Part shown: piece after piece, positions 24,134 through 35,511 of the stretch | How the letters are laid out: each line of letters starts with the position of its first letter | How positions within the stretch are numbered: position 1 is the first letter of the stretch | From: Salvia splendens | Lineage: Eukaryota > Streptophyta > Magnoliopsida > Lamiales > Lamiaceae | Length of the DNA stretch: 64,000 nt | Direction of reading: 5' to 3' | NCBI RefSeq assembly: GCF_004379255.2 | Contig: NC_056051.1 | Coordinates: 8,905,968-8,969,967 of the forward strand | Program-made: the position numbers and the translations under genes | The notes under the pieces: generated by a model | What the model was told of the DNA's origin: nothing | The model's input: only the letters and a program-made list of their open reading frames with translations | The model's database searches: none

Positions 24134-25589
24134 TGAAGGGGTTGGCAGCGGAAGCGTGCATAAAATATCGATCACATAAATTTGATCTATTTAGCAGATT
24201 ATTTAGACAAATTCTATTTGCGTAATTTTCACATGTATCATGCTCATAACTTGAATTAAAATCATGCTTTAGAATATAAAATCCCTAAAACATGCATACT
24301 ACGGAGTTAGCCAAATTACTTCGTTGATTCGATCAAGAATCGAAGATAGCTTGCGTCTTCTCCACGTGAAGATCTTCAGTACTCGACCTCGGACCTTTTG
24401 ACTGGTGTCCCGAACTATACGCTGATATTTGTGTGGACAAATCTCACCAATATACTAGGACTTGAATAACGAAGACAGAAACTGCTCACGGAGGAAGCAC
24501 AAATTTCGAACTCTCTCTCTCTCTAGAGGGGGATGAAAATTTTGATAGAAAAAGTATATTTTCTGTCTCCTTTATTCTCCTATTTATATAAGTCACATAT
24601 TGGGCCCAGTCAGGGATCTAAGGAAGAATTTGGATCATGCCTCACCCAATTAGCTTTTTACTAATTAAATTGAACCCACAATTTAATATAAGCTTATATT
24701 GGAATATTACAAGCAGCCACTACAGAAGTAATATTGCACTGCCTTCCAAATCCGAAATTATAAGTATTCCAGGATTCCTTTAATTGCATTTAATTTATTT
24801 CCCGCGCTTAAGATAGAAACATCCATTAATTAATTATTGTCTACTATGGACTTAATTAATTAACATATTTTAATCTCCAAGAGTGGACTTAGCAAGAAAC
24901 TCTTATTTATTATTCATAGAGTAATTAAACTCTAACTAGCTAGGTTCCGAATAATAAAACCTTGTTTCGAGTTCCTCTTGTGGATGTTATCAAACGAGAC
25001 TCTCCTCGCGCACGATTCAACGTAATAGCAATCCTAGCACCGCTAGATAATGATCACCACTACCCAATATACCTGGATCGTTGGGTGACGCCTTTGGTAA
25101 GTCAAAGTAGTAGATACTCAATATCGTATGCTCAACAATGCTAACGTACATTGATTAAGAAATTAATTATCAAGACCTCGTCTTTCAGTAGATAGCATAA
25201 ATACTCGTCTTGCTGTTAGATCCATTCAGTGCTATACCACACCAACGTCATCTTATTTCAATAAGGCTTAGAAATAATCGGACTGACATTGCAACCTTTC
25301 GCGATAGGTAGTCTAGGGCTATCTAGGTTGTGAAATTCTTATTTTTCTTTGTTTAGAACTGACCGTGTTACCTTAAATTGGACGACGCCCACAACCGGTC
25401 TACTAAAACAAAGACTTAGACTTTGTTACGTTTGCTTATACATTTAAATATGCAATAAACAACCATTAAATGAAAAAATAACAACATTATGACAAAAAAT
25501 AATCTGTTGCATTTATTGGAAAATAACAATTAGAGTTTTACAGTATCCAATCACTCGAAAGGTGCTTTCTAGTATACAAAACCCTAACA
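24134..25589 (-). repeat. Copia B 5' LTR
   Basis: 1456 bp, TG...CA termini, matching 17908-19374. It is followed by the GGGGG duplication and then the LINE-1 ORF1 sequence. Confidence 0.93.
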
Positions 25590-25594
25590 GGGGG
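25590..25594. repeat. Copia B target-site duplication, right copy
   Basis: GGGGG, matching 17903-17907. After removal of the element and one copy, the LINE-1 sequence reads through into the ATG at 25595. Confidence 0.8.
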
Positions 25595-26671
25595 ATGGTG
25601 GTCTCTGGTGAAATGGATGGGAGTCCAGTGCATGGGGTTGAGAAATTGGGAGAGGAGGATCGAGGGAGGCTGGTTGATTTTGAGGATGGGAAGCAAGTCA
25701 CACCCAACATCAGACGATCGGAGAGGAGAAATTCTTCGAGAGCTCCTTTTGCTCGAGGTCGACTGAGAAAATCAGGCCCAAAGTCGCCGATGAAGAGAAT
25801 GGCTGACTTGAGGAGAAGTGGTATCTGGGGCAAAGATTTGCGACATTCGGGGGTGAAGGGGATGGAGGAGTTGGGTCTGAAATCTGGTAAGGGGAAAAGA
25901 GGGAGTTCAGGGAGGAAACTGGTGCTGACGGCCATAAGTGAAGGTAGCGAAGCTGATGTGGGGTTGGTGGAAGGTGGGGAAGAGGGGAGAGATGCTGGAG
26001 ATGGGGACCTCGGTGGTACTGTTGTGGGGGTGGTAAAGGCGGTTGAGGTCAGGAGCGTGAGCGAGGTGTTGGGGGATTTAAATTCTGTAGACAAGGTGTT
26101 TGATGTTTTGTCTGAGATGGGTAATGTGTATGGAGATATGACCCTGGAGCTGCGAGGATGGGGAGAAGAAAGATAGTGTGAGGATGAGATGGAAGAGATA
26201 GAACAGAATGGGAGAGACAATGAGCTAATGATGATGGTGGATGGAATAGATCATGTGGTGAAAGAGACAGAAATTGAGGGCACACAGGATGGGGCAGTAA
26301 CTGACAATGTGGAGGTTTCTAAATTGGATGCAATTGAATCCACAATGGCTATGGCAGAAATAGATACGACTCTTGACCTTTGCGAAGCATAGCCACTGCA
26401 GAATATGAAGTTCCTAATGCCTAAAAGTGGAGTTGGAAGCTCAAAATGGGCAGAGATTGCAGAAGTGAATTTGCGAGAAAAGTCAGGGGGAGAGCTGGGG
26501 GAAGAGTTCCCACCGTTATCAAAGAACTTACTGAAGTTTGGAAAGAATTTGGACTCTGGCTTAGTGGAACAAAGGGGGAAAAATGGAGCTAGGCTGGGAG
26601 GTTTAGGAGAGGGAGCTACAGGAGGAAAAAGAATAGACCAAATTCTGGATTTAAGCATAATACCTTTGTAG
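25595..26671 (+). pseudogene. LINE-1 ORF1 N-terminal part
   Basis: One frame, interrupted by stops at ~26174-26176, ~26390-26392 and 26669-26671, with the same phase continuing across them. It encodes a polar, G/R/E-rich low-complexity region and then a PPLSKNLLKFGKNLD-like segment. Its homologue in plant L1 ORF1 proteins is the poorly conserved N-terminal arm. The ATG at 25595 is the first in phase after the leader. A frame shift separates it from the conserved domain starting at 26712. Confidence 0.6.
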
Positions 26672-26711
26672 AAGAGAGCAGAGGAAAACATGGGGGGAGG
26701 CAAGGCCTTCG

Positions 26712-27854
26712 ATGGCAGATGTCATCAAAGCTGAGGAGAGGGATCCAATTTTCTTTGAGCTAGATAAAATAAAAAAGATTAGGATAACAGGTGAAAGGGC
26801 GGGTCTACCAGCTATTCATTTCTCTGAATCAGACACAACTTTTTTGGCAGAGAAACTTGGGCATGTGGTGGTTGGTAAATTCTCACATTCGATACCATCG
26901 GCTCAACACATTCAAAAGGCTCTACAGGGGATGAAGTTGGTAGGGGAATATTCATGGAGTTATATTAATGCTAAGCATATACTCATCCAATTCAAACTGA
27001 TTGCGGATTATGCTAAGCTGCTGAATGGTCCGAATGGAAGACCAGTTTGGTTTATAGAGAGACACCCTATGAGAGTTTTTAAATGGACATCGGACTTTGA
27101 TCCGTTCTTTGAATCTCACATTGCTGTGATTTGGTGCAACCTGGTGGGACTACCAATACACCTTTTTGAAAAATCAGCTCTATATGCTATTGGGGGTTTA
27201 ATGGGAACGCCGATACAGGTTGATCATGCTACAATCTCCCAGAAACGGTTGTCCTTTGCAAGAATCTGTGTTGAAATTGATATATCTAAAACTCCTCCAA
27301 ACGAAATAGTAATAGATATCCAGGGTAGAGAGACCCACCAAAGGGTCAAATGGGACAGAATTCCTCAATACTGCCAGGATTGCAGGCATGTTGGACATAC
27401 AATGGAGACTTGCTATGCTAATGGCAAAAAAACAAAACCGGCAAAGAAGGACTATAGCACCCCTTATCCTAAATGGCAACAACCAGAGACAGCAGGAAAA
27501 GAAGAAAGTGGCACACAACATAGTGGAGATAAGGAGAAAGAGAAGCATGTTAAGAGGAGGGTAGAGAAGGTGGATTCCCTTGTGGGAGAGAGTGACAAAG
27601 GACATGAAATAAGGTTGGGAGGGGGGGGAGCTTTCCAGCGTTATGCTCAGCCAGTTAAAGGGGCTGGAAAACCTGTGGAAGTTGTCAGGGAAGGTTTTCA
27701 AACCCTTTGGGGCAGAAGGGGAAGGGCAGGGGGGTTTAGAGGCAGGGGGCAGGGAAGATCTCTTTCTTTTGACAGAGGTAGAAGAGCTGGTTGGAGTCAA
27801 GGGAGAATGGTGAGAGTGTGGAGGGATATTTGGCAAGGACCTTTGGTCATTTAG
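26712..27854 (+). CDS. LINE-1 ORF1 core: DUF4283-like and CCHC knuckle
   Basis: 380-codon open frame. Residues ~30-200 match the DUF4283-type nucleic-acid-binding domain common to plant L1 ORF1 proteins (KLGHVVVGKFSHS, WPYINAKHILIQF-like strand, PVWFIERHPMRVFKW, GLPIHLFEKSALYAIG). A CX2CX4HX4C knuckle follows at ~YCQDCRHVGHTMETC (27370-27415). The tail is K/E-rich and then R/G-rich (GRRGRAGGFRGRG). The protein is expected to coat LINE RNA. LINE-2 retains only the end of this region. It probably represents the downstream part of a once-longer ORF1. Confidence 0.85.
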   Translation: MADVIKAEERDPIFFELDKIKKIRITGERAGLPAIHFSESDTTFLAEKLGHVVVGKFSHSIPSAQHIQKALQGMKLVGEYSWSYINAKHILIQFKLIADYAKLLNGPNGRPVWFIERHPMRVFKWTSDFDPFFESHIAVIWCNLVGLPIHLFEKSALYAIGGLMGTPIQVDHATISQKRLSFARICVEIDISKTPPNEIVIDIQGRETHQRVKWDRIPQYCQDCRHVGHTMETCYANGKKTKPAKKDYSTPYPKWQQPETAGKEESGTQHSGDKEKEKHVKRRVEKVDSLVGESDKGHEIRLGGGGAFQRYAQPVKGAGKPVEVVREGFQTLWGRRGRAGGFRGRGQGRSLSFDRGRRAGWSQGRMVRVWRDIWQGPLVI

Positions 27855-28144
27855 AGCCCCAGGATCAGGATGAGAGTGTGTATGAGAATAGAGATTTCAC
27901 AAGGGGCTCTTTTTCCAATCCGAAATATTTTAAAGCTCTACCACAGGGGGACTTCGATACAGAAATCTATGAAGATAAGAGGGATTGGGAGCAGGAAGAT
28001 GATCAGGATGAGTTGGAGGATCCTGAGGACGGAGAGTTGCTAGAAAAAAGAGTGGCTGAAGGTGAAGAACCCAAGCTCCTGGAAATTGAATGCCCATCAA
28101 AGAAAGGGAGGTTTGAGCCCTCCAGTGACACTCTTATGTGTTGA
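27791..28144 (+). pseudogene. LINE-1 ORF1 acidic C-terminal tail, shifted frame
   Basis: Overlaps the previous frame by ~60 bases and carries an acidic D/E-rich stretch (EDDQDELEDPEDGELLE) that ends at a stop at 28142. It probably continued ORF1 before a frameshift around 27800-27850. ORF2 begins immediately after. Confidence 0.55.
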
Positions 28145-29033
28145 TAAATCTTACAATATTCTCCTCTGGAATGCTCGGGGTGTGGCTAATAAGAGCAATC
28201 AGAGCACCATCAAATATCTGATAAAGACTCACAGAATCTCAATTTTGGCTATCATTGTGCCATTGATAAAGCCAAAACCAGATGTCTTTAGTAGGATTTT
28301 TGGTCTTCAATATAAAGGAGCTAATGAAAACGGTCAGATTTGGTTATTTGCTGAAAGTGGGACGGAAGTGGATGAGTGGGACATCTCAGATCAAGTCCTT
28401 CATGCTCGCTGTTTGACAGATGGACTTCCTGCACCTTTTTACTTATCAGTGGTGTATGGGAAGTGTACTAGAGAGGCAAGACTGCCACTATGGGAGAAGC
28501 TAAGGGATCTTGCAGCTAAGTTTGAGAGTTTCCCGTGGATTGTGGGAGGGGATTTCAATATCTTCATCTCAGAGGATGAGAGACAAGGTGCCAGCCTCAG
28601 AAAGAGCAGGACAAGAGAGATGACTGATTTTGCAAAGGCCATAAGTGCCTGCCAGCTTATGGATCTTGGGGCAGATTGGGAAAAATTCACTTGGGCTAGA
28701 GGAGATACCTTGGAGAGACTTTATAGGGCATTGATTGGTGAGGGATGGTTGGACTTGTTTGCCTCAACCAGAGTCTCTAACTTGCCAAGGGTGATGTCAA
28801 ACCATGGACCTTTGCTTATCCAATGTCAACTTTCAGGCCCTCCTATCTGGCCACCTTTCAGATTTCAGAGCATGTGGACAAGACATCATTCTTTATTAAA
28901 GGAAGAGAAGAAAAGCTGGCTTGAGGCCACTGGTGCTCAGGGTATGGTGAACCTGCAGATGAAGTTAGGGAGGGTGAAGAAGTGCTTAAAATGGCGGAAC
29001 AAGAATGTGTTTGGGAAATCTTTGAAAGGGTGA
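28125..29033 (+). pseudogene. LINE-1 ORF2 endonuclease domain
   Basis: Apurinic-type endonuclease that nicks target DNA to prime reverse transcription. NARGVANK (~28170) marks the start, and the metal-binding GGDFN is intact (~28545-28560). The catalytic glutamate position reads AIIVPL (~28250) where LINE-2 has AIIEPL, an E-to-V change. The terminal SDHSPL motif reads SNHGPL (~28795), where LINE-2 has SDHSPL. Two active-site residues are therefore lost. The frame is otherwise open to 29031-29033 and then shifts into the RT region. Confidence 0.88.
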
Positions 29034-30373
29034 AAAAAGCTGATTTGGAGGCTCAAGAGGCTCTCAAGAGATTTGAGCTTGACCAATCTCCTAGTAATAG
29101 AGCTGAGATGAACAGAACAGCTGTTGAACTGGTCTTAAGGTTGAAAATGGAGGAAGACTTCTGGAAGCAAAAAGCAGCCATTAGATGGTCTGTGGATGGA
29201 GAAAGAAATACTAAATTCTTCCAAGGGTGGGTCAAGCAAAAGAGGGCGAAGTCAAGGATATTCTCCATTGAAGGGGAAGGCTAAATCATAACTGAAGATG
29301 GGAATTTAAGAGCTTCAGCTGTTAAGTTTTTTCAATCCCTATTGTCCTCGGATTTTGAGCATCTCCAAGAGCCAGATTTGGATATCCTAAGCTCCCCCCC
29401 CGACTTTAACATGGAGGCTTTGGAAAGGATCCCAACTGAACAAGAGGTGAAGAGAGTGGTCTTTGATATAAATGCTGACAGTGCTTCAGGGGGCCTGATG
29501 GGTTTTCATCTCTATTCTACCAAACTTGCTGGGACATTGTAAGTTCTGATGTTACTAATGTTTTCATTGATTTCTTTCAAGGGGCTCCAATGCCAATAGG
29601 AATTGCAGCAACAATGATCATCCTGATACCTAAGAAGAAGAATCCAACTTTGTGGTCTCAATTCAGACCAATAAGCCTGTGTAATGTCTCGAATAAAATT
29701 ATATATAAGTTGCTGACTATGAGAATGGCCCCTCTACTTCTGATGCTCACTGCCCCGAACAAGAGTGGCTTTATCAAAGGCAGACTTTTGAGTGACAACG
29801 TGTTGCTAGCTACGAAAATGTTTCATGAACTTCGAAAGTGCAACCCTTCTCCAAATATGGCACTCAAGCTTGATATGGAAAAAGCATATGATCGTGTGCA
29901 ATGGCCTTTTTTACTAAAAGTTTTGAGAAAGATGGGTTTCTCGGAGAAGTGGCTAGGGATGATTGAGAGGTGTATAAATTCCTGCTGATTCTCGGTTCTT
30001 TTCAATGGATCCCCGGCTGTTTTTTTCAAGTCAACTCGGGGTCTTAGACAGGGAGACCCCCTCTCCTCATCTTTATTCATTTTGGAGGCTGATTACCTTT
30101 CTAGTGCTCTGGACCGACTGATCCTTGGCCAAAAGCAGATGAGATTCAACACAGCCAGGTACACGATGGGTATCTTTCACCTTGCCTATGTTTCCCATGC
30201 ACTTATCTAGGGGTTCCCATCTTCCGGGGAAGAAGAAAGCAAACTTGTTCATGTTCTTACAGGATAAGATATCACAAAAAATCCACTGTTGGTGCCACAA
30301 ACATCTATCTTTTGGGGGCCGTCTCACTCTAATCAAGAGCATTTTGGAGGCAATACCGATACACTTTTTTTAG
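28982..30373 (+). pseudogene. LINE-1 ORF2 reverse transcriptase, broken
   Basis: Pieces in several frames: the linker (28982-29284), RT fingers (29342-29542), and palm (29590-29988) with PKKKNPT, FRPISLCNV, NKSGFIKGRLLSDNV and LKLDMEKAYDRVQW. The RLRQGDPLS-like segment GLRQGDPLSSSLFI follows near 30040. Relative to LINE-2 about 190 bp are missing at ~30190, and this removes the YADD catalytic motif. Stops at ~29282, ~29540, ~29986 and ~30371 also break it. Confidence 0.88.
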
Positions 30374-31530
30374 GTTCTTGAACCAACAAAAGGGGCACTC
30401 AGGATGTTGGAACAGGTGCTTGCAAGATATTTCTGGGGATCTTGTAATACAAGTAAGAAAACTCATTGGATTAAGTGGATAGATGTTTGTAGACCAGCCT
30501 TGGAAGGAGGACTTGGACTACGAAGCATGGCAGACACGGTAGAGGCTTATAGTTACAAACTTTGGTGTAGATTTTGTGAGAGAAACTCCCTTTGGGCAAA
30601 ATACATGCACAAGATGTATTGGTCTATCTCTTCAAGATTGATCATCTATCGCTCTAGCCGGTTTAGCCCCATCTGGAGAAGAATGTTCAAGGCTGGGGTA
30701 AAATGTCATGGACTGATAAGATGGATGCTAGGGAATGGAAAAGTTAGTTTCTGGGATGATATATGGTTGAAAGACCAGCCAATCAGTGAGCTATGTATGA
30801 GAGGAGGGATCCTTGCATTTGTAAGAGTAGATGAACTCTGGACTGCTGCTGGCTGGAATACAGAGGAAGTTTTTGATTTGTTGGGAGAGTGGGGGATTCC
30901 GAGGGGTTTGGGAGAAGAGATTATGTCCACGCCTATCGATAGCTCGATGGTAAACCGAGCTAGATGGGTACTAACCCCCCCAATGGCAATTTTACAGTAG
31001 CTTCAGCCTGGGAGCAGATAAGAGACAAAGGGGATAAGCTTGAGGTGTATGATTTCCTCTGGGAAAGGGTATTAACCCCACAATATCAGTATTCCTATGA
31101 CGTCTCATTGCCAACAGAATATCGGTGGAGTTGAAACTTCAATGGAGAGGAGTCAAATCTCTTGCTTCTAAGTGCAGATGTTGTAATCGACTGGGAGAGG
31201 AATCAAGGCTTCATTTGTTTGTGTATGGTGAATCAGCTGATGGTATATGGCGCCATTTCTTGAGATGGTTCCCGGATGCGCCGGAGTATGGGAGAAGAGG
31301 GGGCAGACTTGAGGCACAACTTTGCAAATATCTACAAGGAACATAAAGAGATTCAGTGGAAGGTAACGTGCATTCGGCGAGAGGGAAATAAAGTTGCTGA
31401 CTTCCTGGCTTCGATGGGAAAGGACTGCCAGACCTTGGTGAGATTTGAGGAGGATTCGGCCCCAGCAAGAGCAAGAGCCTTGCCAAGGCTGGACCAGATT
31501 GGGATGCCTAGTTTCAGATTTAGATTTGGT
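30374..31530 (+). pseudogene. LINE-1 ORF2 C-terminus: zinc-binding and RNase H remnant
   Basis: 30404-31000 encodes the post-RT region (FWGSCNTSKKTHWIKW, GGLGLRSM, FWDDIW). 31125-31346 holds the zf-RVT-like CRCCNR...SRLHLF motif. 31346 onward jumps straight to the last part of RNase H (IRREGNKVADFLASMG). About 600 bp of the RNase H domain that LINE-2 keeps are therefore deleted. The ORF2 stop is followed by a short 3' UTR to 31681. Confidence 0.82.
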
Positions 31531-31691
31531 CTCCTTTGTTTTGTTTTGATAGTTCGATTTGATGTATGTGCTTTTGTTCTCTCCCTTGGGGCCATTCACT
31601 TTTGGAAACGGTCTCTGTATGAACTTCATGATATATACGGGATGAGGGTCCTACTCAATCCTCCACCGTGAAGGTGTTCTTAAAAAAAAAA
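31531..31691 (+). other. LINE-1 3' UTR and poly(A)
   Basis: Ends GATGAGGGTCCTACTCAATCC...GTGAAGGTGTTCTT followed by ten A. The same terminal text ends LINE-2 and the isolated tail at 55487-55902. Confidence 0.88.
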
Positions 31692-31708
31692 GCAAACCAT
31701 TTCAATCC
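31691..31708 (+). repeat. LINE-1 target-site duplication, right copy
   Basis: AGCAAACCATTTCAATCC, directly after the poly(A), matching 17610-17627. The first A is shared with the tail. Confidence 0.92.
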
Positions 31709-32709
31709 AAACACAAACTTTCCTTTGGGTAAACATGAAGTTAGGATAGTTTAGGTCGATGTAACATAAAAGTTATTGTCAAATTTTAAAAGCATATTCG
31801 AATTATAACTCTTACATATGTGTGTTTAATTGGTCAACAAGCAAACGTTTTGAATCGAAATTGCCCACACACATACAATGTGAGATATCTCTAATATAAT
31901 GGCATCGAAGACAAGACCATTTTGGTCAATAGAGTACTATAACCATTCTTGTCTCGTGGAAATTCATTTTAAGCTTACCATATCAATCCAAACACAAACT
32001 TTCATTTTGGTAAGCATCAATACAGGATCGTTTACGTTTATTGTCAAATTTCAAAAGCATATTCGAAGCATAACTATTATATATGTGTTTACTTGGTCAA
32101 CAAGCAAACGTTTTGAATTGATATTGCCCACACACATACAATGTGTGATGTCTGTAATGTAATGGCATCGAAGAAAAGATCATTTTTGTCAATAGAGCAT
32201 CATAATCATTGTTGTCTTGTGGAAATTTGTTTAAAACATAACTCTTTATATTTGGGTTTACTTGGCGAACAAACAAGCCTTTTTAAACCAAATAACCCAC
32301 AAACTCTCATTTACGATATCTATTAGGTGATAGCATCAAGATATGATCAAGTTACTCTATAAAACATCACGGTAATTGTCATATTTCAAAAGCTTATTCG
32401 GAGTAAAACTCATACATATGCATTTTCTTGACCAATAAGCAAACGTGTTAAATCAAAATTGCCTACACACATACAATGTGAGACGTCTGTAATGCAATGA
32501 CATCGAATACAAGATCATTTTGGTCAATAGAGTATCGTGGAGTTTCATTTAAATCATAACTATTTAAATTTGTGTTTACTTGGCCAACAACCACACCATT
32601 TTAATCCAAAAACAAACTTTCAATTTGGTAAGCATCAAGTTAGGATCGTTTAGGTATATGTAACATCAAAGTTATTGTCAAATTTTAAATGCATATTCGA
32701 ATTATAACT

Positions 32710-32711
<2 letters not shown>

Positions 32712-32780
<69 letters not shown>
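32712..32780. repeat. (TA)n microsatellite in a satellite unit
   Basis: About 34 TA repeats. Other units have the short TTATATATGTG at this position, so the run is an expansion of a seed already present in the monomer. Confidence 0.97.
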
Positions 32781-32783
<3 letters not shown>

Positions 32784-33595
32784 TACATGGTCAACAAGCA
32801 AACGTGTTAAATCGAAATTGCCTATACACATACAATGTGAGACGTCTGTAATGCAATGGCATCGAATACAAGACCAATTTGGTCAATAGAGTATTATAAC
32901 AATTCTTGTCTCGTGGAAATTCATTTAAAGCTTAACTATTTAAATTTGGGTTTACTTGGCAAATGAGTAAACCATTTCAATTCAAACAGAAACTTTCATT
33001 TTGGTAAGTATTAATACAGGATCGTTTAGGTTTATTGTCAAATTTTAAAAGCATATTCGAAGTATAACTCTTATATATGTGTTTACTTGGTAAACAAGCA
33101 AACGTTTTGAATTGAAATTGTCCACACACATACAGTGTGTGATGTCTGTAATGTAATGGCATCGAAGAAAAAAATCATTTTTGTCAGTAGAGCATCATAA
33201 GCATTGTTTTCTTGTGGAAATTCATTTAAAACTTAACTCTTTATATTTGGGTTTACATGGCGAACAAGCAAGCCTTTTTAAACCAAATAACCCACAAACT
33301 CTCATTTATGATAACTATTAGGTGATAGCATGAAGATATGCTCAATTTATTTTATACAACATCACTGTAATTGTCATATTTTAAAAGCTTATTCGAAGTA
33401 AAACTCTTATATATGCGTTTTCTTGACCAATAAGCAAACGTGTTAAATCGAAATTACCTACAAATATACAGTGTGAGACGTCTGTAATGAAATGGCATCG
33501 AATACAAGATCATTTTGGTCAATAGAGTATCGTGGAAGTTCATTTAAAACATAACTATTTAAATTTTGGTTTTCTTGGCCAATAAGCAAACCAAT

Positions 33596-33770
33596 CGTCC
33601 AGAGCATTTGTTCTAGCGGTAAGGAGCTTAGACACTATTGTATGAGGTGTCGAGTTCGAGCCCCCTTCACATCAGTGACATCAATTGTAATTTCCTTCTT
33701 TCTATAGTATAGGAGTTTATTTGTAATTTTATCCTTCGTATAGGAGTTAATTTTTTGTATAAAAAAAAAG
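33596..33770 (+). mobile_element. tRNA-derived SINE, copy 1
   Basis: About 175 bp. A pol III box A-like CTAGCGGTAAGGAGC and a box B-like GAGTTCGAGCCCC are spaced as in a tRNA gene, followed by an unrelated body with TAGGAGTTTATTTGTAATTTT and a short A run. The right flank is the satellite sequence AGCAAATCATTTCTATCC and the left flank is a shortened AGCAAACCAAT. This copy is slightly more diverged than the other two. SINEs use LINE-encoded machinery. Confidence 0.82.
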
Positions 33771-35321
33771 CAAATCATTTCTATCCAAATACAAACTTTC
33801 ATTTTGGTAAGCATCAATACAGGTTCGTTTACGTTTATTGTCAAATTTTAAAAGTATATTCGAAGCATAACTATTATATATGTGTTTACTTGGTCAACAA
33901 GCAAACATTTTGAATTGAAATTGCCCACACACATACAATGTGTGATGTCTGTAATGTAATGGCATCGAAGAAAAGATCATTTTTGTCAATAGAGCATCAT
34001 AATCATTGTTTTCTTGTGGAAATTCGTTTAAAACATAACTCTTTATATTTGGGTTTACTTGGCAAACAAACAAGCCTTTTTAAACCTAATAACCCACAAA
34101 CTCTCATTTACGATATCTATTAGGTGATAGCATCAAGATATGATCAAGTTACTCTCTAAAACATCACAGTAATTGTTATATTTCAAAAGCTTATACGAAG
34201 TAAAACTCTTATATATGCATTTTCTTGACCAATAAGCAAACGTGTTAAATCGAAATTGCCTACACACATACAATGTGAGACGTCTGTAATGCAATGGCAT
34301 CGAATACAAAATCATTTTGGTCAATAGAGTATCGTGGAATTTCATTTAAATCATAACTATTTAAATTTGTGTTTACTTGGCCAACAACCACACCATTTCA
34401 ATCCAAAAACAAACTTTCAATTTGGTAAGCATCAAGTTAGGATCGTTTAGGTATATGTAACATCAAAGTTATTGTTAAATTTTAAAAGCATATTCGAATT
34501 ATAACTCTTATATATATGTGTTTACATGGTCAACAAGCAAACGTTTTGAATCGAAATTGCCCACACACTTACAATGTGAGATGTCTTTAATGTAATGGCA
34601 TCGAAAACAAGATTAATTTGGTCAATAGAGTATTATAACAATTCTTGTCTCGTGGAAATTCATTTAAAGCTTAACTATTTAAATTTGGGTTTACTTGGCA
34701 AATGAGTAAACCATTTCAATTCAAACAGAAACTTTCATTTTGGTAAGCATTAATACAGGATCGTTTAGGTTTATTGTCAAATTTTAAAAGCATATTCAAA
34801 GTATAATTCTTATATATGTGTTTACTCTGTCAACAAGCAAACGTTTTGAATTGAAATTGTCCACACACATACAATGTGTGATGTCTGTAATGTAATGGCA
34901 TCGAAGAAAAGATCATTTTTGTCAGTAGAGCATCATAAGCATTGTTTTCTTGTGGAAATTCATTTAAAACTTAACTCTTCATATTTGGGTTTACTTGGCT
35001 AACAAGCAAGCCTTTTTAAACCAAATAACCCACAAACTCTCATTTATGATATCGATTAGGTGATAGCATGAAGATATGATGAATTTACTCTATACAACAT
35101 CACTGTAATTGTCGTATTTTAAAAGCTTATTCGAAGTAAAACTCTTATATATGCGTTTTCTTGACCAATAAGCAAACGTGTTAAATCGAAATTGCCTACA
35201 AACATACAGTGTGAGACGTCTGTAATGAAATGGCATTGAATACAAGATCATTTTGGTCAATAGAGTATCGTGGAAGTTCATTTAAAACATAACAATTTAA
35301 ATTTGGGTTTACTTGGCCAAT

Positions 35322-35339
35322 AAGCAAACCATTTCAATC
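35322..35339 (+). repeat. SINE copy 2 target duplication, left
   Basis: AAGCAAACCATTTCAATC, repeated after the SINE A run at 35512-35529. It is the same satellite site as the LINE-1 duplication. Confidence 0.88.
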
Positions 35340-35511
35340 GTCCAGTGCATTTGTCCTAGCGGCAAGGAGCTTAGACACTATTGTATGAGGTGTCGAGTTC
35401 GAGCCCTCTTCACATCAGTGACATCATTTGTAATTTCCTCCTTTCTATAGTATAGGAGTTTATTTGTAATTTCCTCCTTTGTGTAGGAGTTAATTTTTTT
35501 TATAAAAAAAA
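35340..35511 (+). mobile_element. tRNA-derived SINE, copy 2
   Basis: 172 bp, with box A-like CTAGCGGCAAGGAGC, box B-like GAGTTCGAGCCC, the repeated motif AATTTCCTCCTTT...TATAGGAGT and a terminal A run. Target duplications are clean on both sides. It is nearly identical to copy 3, 1.59 kb away. Confidence 0.9.

Larger units (their letters stand above)
17908..25589 (-). mobile_element. Ty1/copia LTR retrotransposon B, nested in LINE-1
   Basis: 7.68-kb minus-strand element with LTRs of 1467 and 1456 bp, PBS, purine tract, gag, protease, integrase, RT and RNase H in copia order, and 5-bp flanking duplications. Several frameshifts and stops break the polyprotein. The gag N-terminus is missing, replaced by a 430-bp fragment of a gypsy D-type LTR. 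Its leader is strikingly GC-rich. LTR ends TGTTAGGGTTTTGTATAC and CCCCTTCA resemble those of copia A, so A and B are related families. Confidence 0.93.
17628..31691 (+). mobile_element. LINE-1: near-full-length plant L1 non-LTR element
   Basis: Plus-strand L1-type retroposon inserted in satellite DNA with an 18-bp duplication on both sides and a ten-base poly(A) end. It contains a 5' leader, ORF1 with a DUF4283-like domain and CCHC knuckle, and ORF2 with AP-type endonuclease, RT, zinc-binding region and RNase H remnant. Copia B (17908-25589) split it near the start of ORF1. Without B it is about 6.4 kb, the usual size for plant L1. Numerous stops, frameshifts and two internal deletions relative to LINE-2 make it inactive. 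Confidence 0.92.

Noticed and set aside
32141..32326. A 61-codon plus-strand frame starting MCDVCNVMASKK that recurs in many satellite units (33938, 35682, 47307, 57007, 62950)
   Set aside because: It recurs because the satellite unit recurs. Variants differ in stops and start, it spans two unit types, and it has no promoter or domain.
33620..33665. A tRNA gene in the satellite array, because of box A/B-like sequences
   Set aside because: No cloverleaf can be folded from the flanks, and the unit ends in an A run with target duplications. It is a SINE.
35090..35281. A recurring 63-codon minus-strand frame in the satellite (MNFHDTLLTK-like)
   Set aside because: Same reason: a by-product of the tandem repeat.
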